7,375 nucleotides of DNA, taken from the NCBI GenBank assembly GCA_026785985.1, contig JAJAYX010000587.1, positions 1-7,375 on the forward strand, read 5' to 3'. Positions 6,184-7,375 of this stretch are shown piece after piece (the stretch's first letter is position 1; every line of letters starts with the position of its first letter). The position numbers were made by a program, and so were the translations under genes. The notes beneath the pieces are model-generated. The model was not told the DNA's origin, made no database searches, and worked only from the letters and a program-made list of their open reading frames with translations. The DNA comes from Rudanella sp. (GTDB taxonomy: Bacteria > Bacteroidota > Bacteroidia > Cytophagales > Spirosomataceae).

Positions 6184-6966
6184 ATGCTTCGTTTCATTAC
6201 ACTCTCTGCTTCGCTGTTTCTGCTGATGACAACCATCGCAACCGCCACAAACAGCCCCGCCGGCCGCAAACCCTCCGACAAACTCTACGAGATTCGGATT
6301 TACCACCCCACACCCGGCAAATATGCCGAGATTGTGGATCGGTTCCGGCAGTACACGACCAAGCTGTTCGAGAAGCACGGCATGGAGAACATCGGCTACT
6401 GGACTCCCACCGATACCAGCCGTAAAGAGTTGGTTTATATTCTGGCCTATCCCGATAAAGCCGCCCGCGATGCGTCGTGGAAGGCGTTTGGCAGCGACCC
6501 GGCCTGGAAAGAAGTGGTGGCTAAAACCGAAGCCAACGGCAAACTGGTGGCCAAAGTCGATCAGATTTTCATGAAGGAATCCGACATTTCGCCCAAGGTT
6601 CGGGTGAAAGCCAAGTCGCCTGCGCGGGTGTTCGAGATGCGGACTTATACGGCGGCCCCCGAAAAGTTGCCCAACCTGCTCGCCCGTTTCCGCGATCATA
6701 CCATCAAACTGTTCAGCAAGCACGGCATGACGCACATCGGCTATTTTCTGACCACCGAACCCACGGCTCCTGATGCCAGCGGGCAATCGCGTTTGGTGTA
6801 TTTCCTGGCGCACGAGAGCGAGGCTGCCGGCAAAGCCTCGTTCGATGCGTTCCGCAAAGACCCGAAATGGATTAAAGCCAAGGAAGAATCGGAAAAAGGA
6901 GGGCCAATTACCGGCAAAGTAGAGTCGGTGTATATGATACCAACGGATTACTCACCGATGAAGTAA
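6184..6966 (+). CDS. Exported protein with two tandem NIPSNAP domains
   Basis: The protein has 260 residues. Residues 1-21 form a signal peptide (M-L-R-F, hydrophobic core, T-A-T-A). Two NIPSNAP-family domains, dimeric alpha/beta ferredoxin-like folds, follow at about 33-132 and 148-255. Each starts with E-I-R-I-Y or E-M-R-T-Y and contains R-F-R-x-(Y/H)-T-x-K-L-F-x-K-H-G-M-x-x-I-G-Y and L-V-Y-x-L-A. Each continues with the x-A-F-x-x-D-P-x-W-(K/I) block and closes with a G-K-V-(D/E)-x-(I/V) strand. The two halves probably fold as an intramolecular dimer. Bacterial members of this kind are common in Bacteroidota; their biochemical role is not established, and none is claimed here. The gene lies 164 nt after the small HTH-like gene, with promoter-like sequence between, so it is probably transcribed separately. 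Base composition is like that of the large upstream genes, suggesting a resident gene. Confidence 0.9.
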   Translation: MLRFITLSASLFLLMTTIATATNSPAGRKPSDKLYEIRIYHPTPGKYAEIVDRFRQYTTKLFEKHGMENIGYWTPTDTSRKELVYILAYPDKAARDASWKAFGSDPAWKEVVAKTEANGKLVAKVDQIFMKESDISPKVRVKAKSPARVFEMRTYTAAPEKLPNLLARFRDHTIKLFSKHGMTHIGYFLTTEPTAPDASGQSRLVYFLAHESEAAGKASFDAFRKDPKWIKAKEESEKGGPITGKVESVYMIPTDYSPMK

Positions 6967-6976
6967 GGTAAATTTT

Positions 6977-7018
6977 CGACATGTTTTTGCAGCTGATGTC
7001 GGTTGCAGAAACATGTCG
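6977..7018 (+). terminator. Long imperfect palindrome after the NIPSNAP gene, probable terminator
   Basis: The 15-nt arms CGACATGTTTTTGCA (6977-6991) and TGCAGAAACATGTCG (7004-7018) pair along their full length with one T-G wobble, around a 12-nt loop. It begins 10 nt after the NIPSNAP stop, which suits a terminator, but the following tract is only GTTTCT. ATGTCGGTT in the loop/right arm (6996-7004) recurs at 7013-7021. A protein-binding site or an insertion-sequence boundary structure are alternatives. Confidence 0.5.
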
Positions 7019-7117
7019 GTTTCTATACGGTATGCAGAATTCTTGATAGTCAGATCGATTTGTACCAGTTTTGAACGATAATTTCTATTTTTTGAGTCAG
7101 AACAGATAGAAGTCGAT

Positions 7118-7141
7118 TAAGGCAAACAAGTCAATGCCTTA
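7118..7141 (+). other. Small hairpin in the leader of the transposase gene
   Basis: A perfect 7-bp inverted repeat TAAGGCA / TGCCTTA (7118-7124, 7135-7141) has a 10-nt loop and lies 57 nt before the transposase ATG. Hairpins here can limit translation from outside transcripts in some insertion sequences; that role is inference. Confidence 0.35.
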
Positions 7142-7198
7142 CAAGAAGGTAATGTCATAAATATTGTGGGTAGTCGTATTTTAGCCGAAAATTAACGG

Positions 7199-7375
7199 AT
7201 GGAACTAGCCGACTTTTATAAGAAACTCCTGGCAATAGACATGCCCTGGCAAATAACCAAGACAGAAGTAGACTCAACCAAATCGGCAGTTTATATCTAT
7301 TTAGGTCATCCAAAGGGAGTACAGTTTGCTTGTCCCTGTTGCCATAAACCGTGTGCGGTCTATGACCATCAAAAA
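7199..7375 (+). CDS. ISL3-family transposase, N-terminal 59 codons (3' end outside window)
   Basis: The frame is open from the ATG at 7199 to the last base. The protein begins M-E-L-A-D-F-Y-K-K-L-L and then has a beta-hairpin-like V-Y-I-Y-L segment. This leads to a zinc-finger-like F-A-C-P-C-C-H-K-P-C-A-V-Y-D-H at about residues 43-57. This arrangement is typical of the N-terminal zinc-binding domain of ISL3-family transposases (zf-ISL3), which precedes the DDE catalytic domain. The catalytic part is beyond the window, so intactness cannot be judged. No Shine-Dalgarno sequence is seen. Codon use is AT-richer than in the upstream genes, as expected of a mobile element. Confidence 0.8.
   Translation, partial: MELADFYKKLLAIDMPWQITKTEVDSTKSAVYIYLGHPKGVQFACPCCHKPCAVYDHQK

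Larger units (their letters stand above)
7019..7375 (+). mobile_element. ISL3-family insertion sequence, left part (left end not firmly placed)
   Basis: The transposase gene at 7199 runs off the window, so only the left portion of the element is present. The left terminal repeat must lie between the NIPSNAP stop (6966) and 7199. GGTTTCTATACGG just after the palindrome is a candidate end because ISL3 elements commonly start with GG and a pyrimidine-rich stretch, but the matching right end is not visible. The interval 7019-7198 is clearly AT-richer than the upstream genes and contains a small hairpin (7118-7141). Confidence 0.45.

Noticed and set aside
6178..6813. 211-codon open frame on the - strand across the NIPSNAP gene
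   Set aside because: The + strand frame has clear domain homology throughout; the reverse frame is a codon-bias shadow with no recognisable domain.

Overview
The window looks like part of a Bacteroidota chromosome, most likely order Cytophagales (Spirosoma-like); this is inferred from protein style, not from a marker gene. Supporting signs are a type IX secretion (T9SS) type A C-terminal sorting domain, large secreted repeat proteins, TTTG-type promoter-like elements, no obvious Shine-Dalgarno sequences, and moderately high GC in the large genes. All recognised genes are on the + strand.

Layout. (1) Positions 1-2490 are the 3' part of a very large secreted protein built from cadherin/Ig-like repeats (tandem-95 / Big_9 style). 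It ends in a conserved C-terminal module with two EF-hand/dockerin-like DxNxDG-type loops. A strong intrinsic terminator (2501-2532) closes it. (2) Positions 2609-6019 hold four closely spaced genes (gaps of 12, 18 and 42 nt) that look like an operon: a small secreted beta-rich protein (2609-3178); a secreted protein with four copies of a Cys-bounded domain of about 90 residues, partly joined by thrombospondin type 3 calcium-binding linkers (3191-4678); a paralogue of the first protein that also carries a T9SS type A sorting domain (4697-5557); and a 139-residue protein that appears to contain two degenerate helix-turn-helix-like repeats (5600-6019). (3) Positions 6184-6966 encode an exported protein with two tandem NIPSNAP domains, with two TTACTTTG elements upstream. 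(4) A long imperfect palindrome (6977-7018) and an AT-rich stretch lead to the first 59 codons of an ISL3-family transposase (7199 to the window end), so the right edge is the left part of an insertion sequence.

How the genes may work together (inference): the products of 1-5557 are all built for export and look like cell-surface or extracellular-matrix proteins. The most notable part is the 2609-5557 cassette, in which a multi-repeat, calcium-binding-like protein sits between two paralogous small domains, only one of which has a recognisable surface-delivery signal. The 139-residue putative DNA-binding protein may be a local regulator. NIPSNAP and the transposase look unrelated to the surface cassette.
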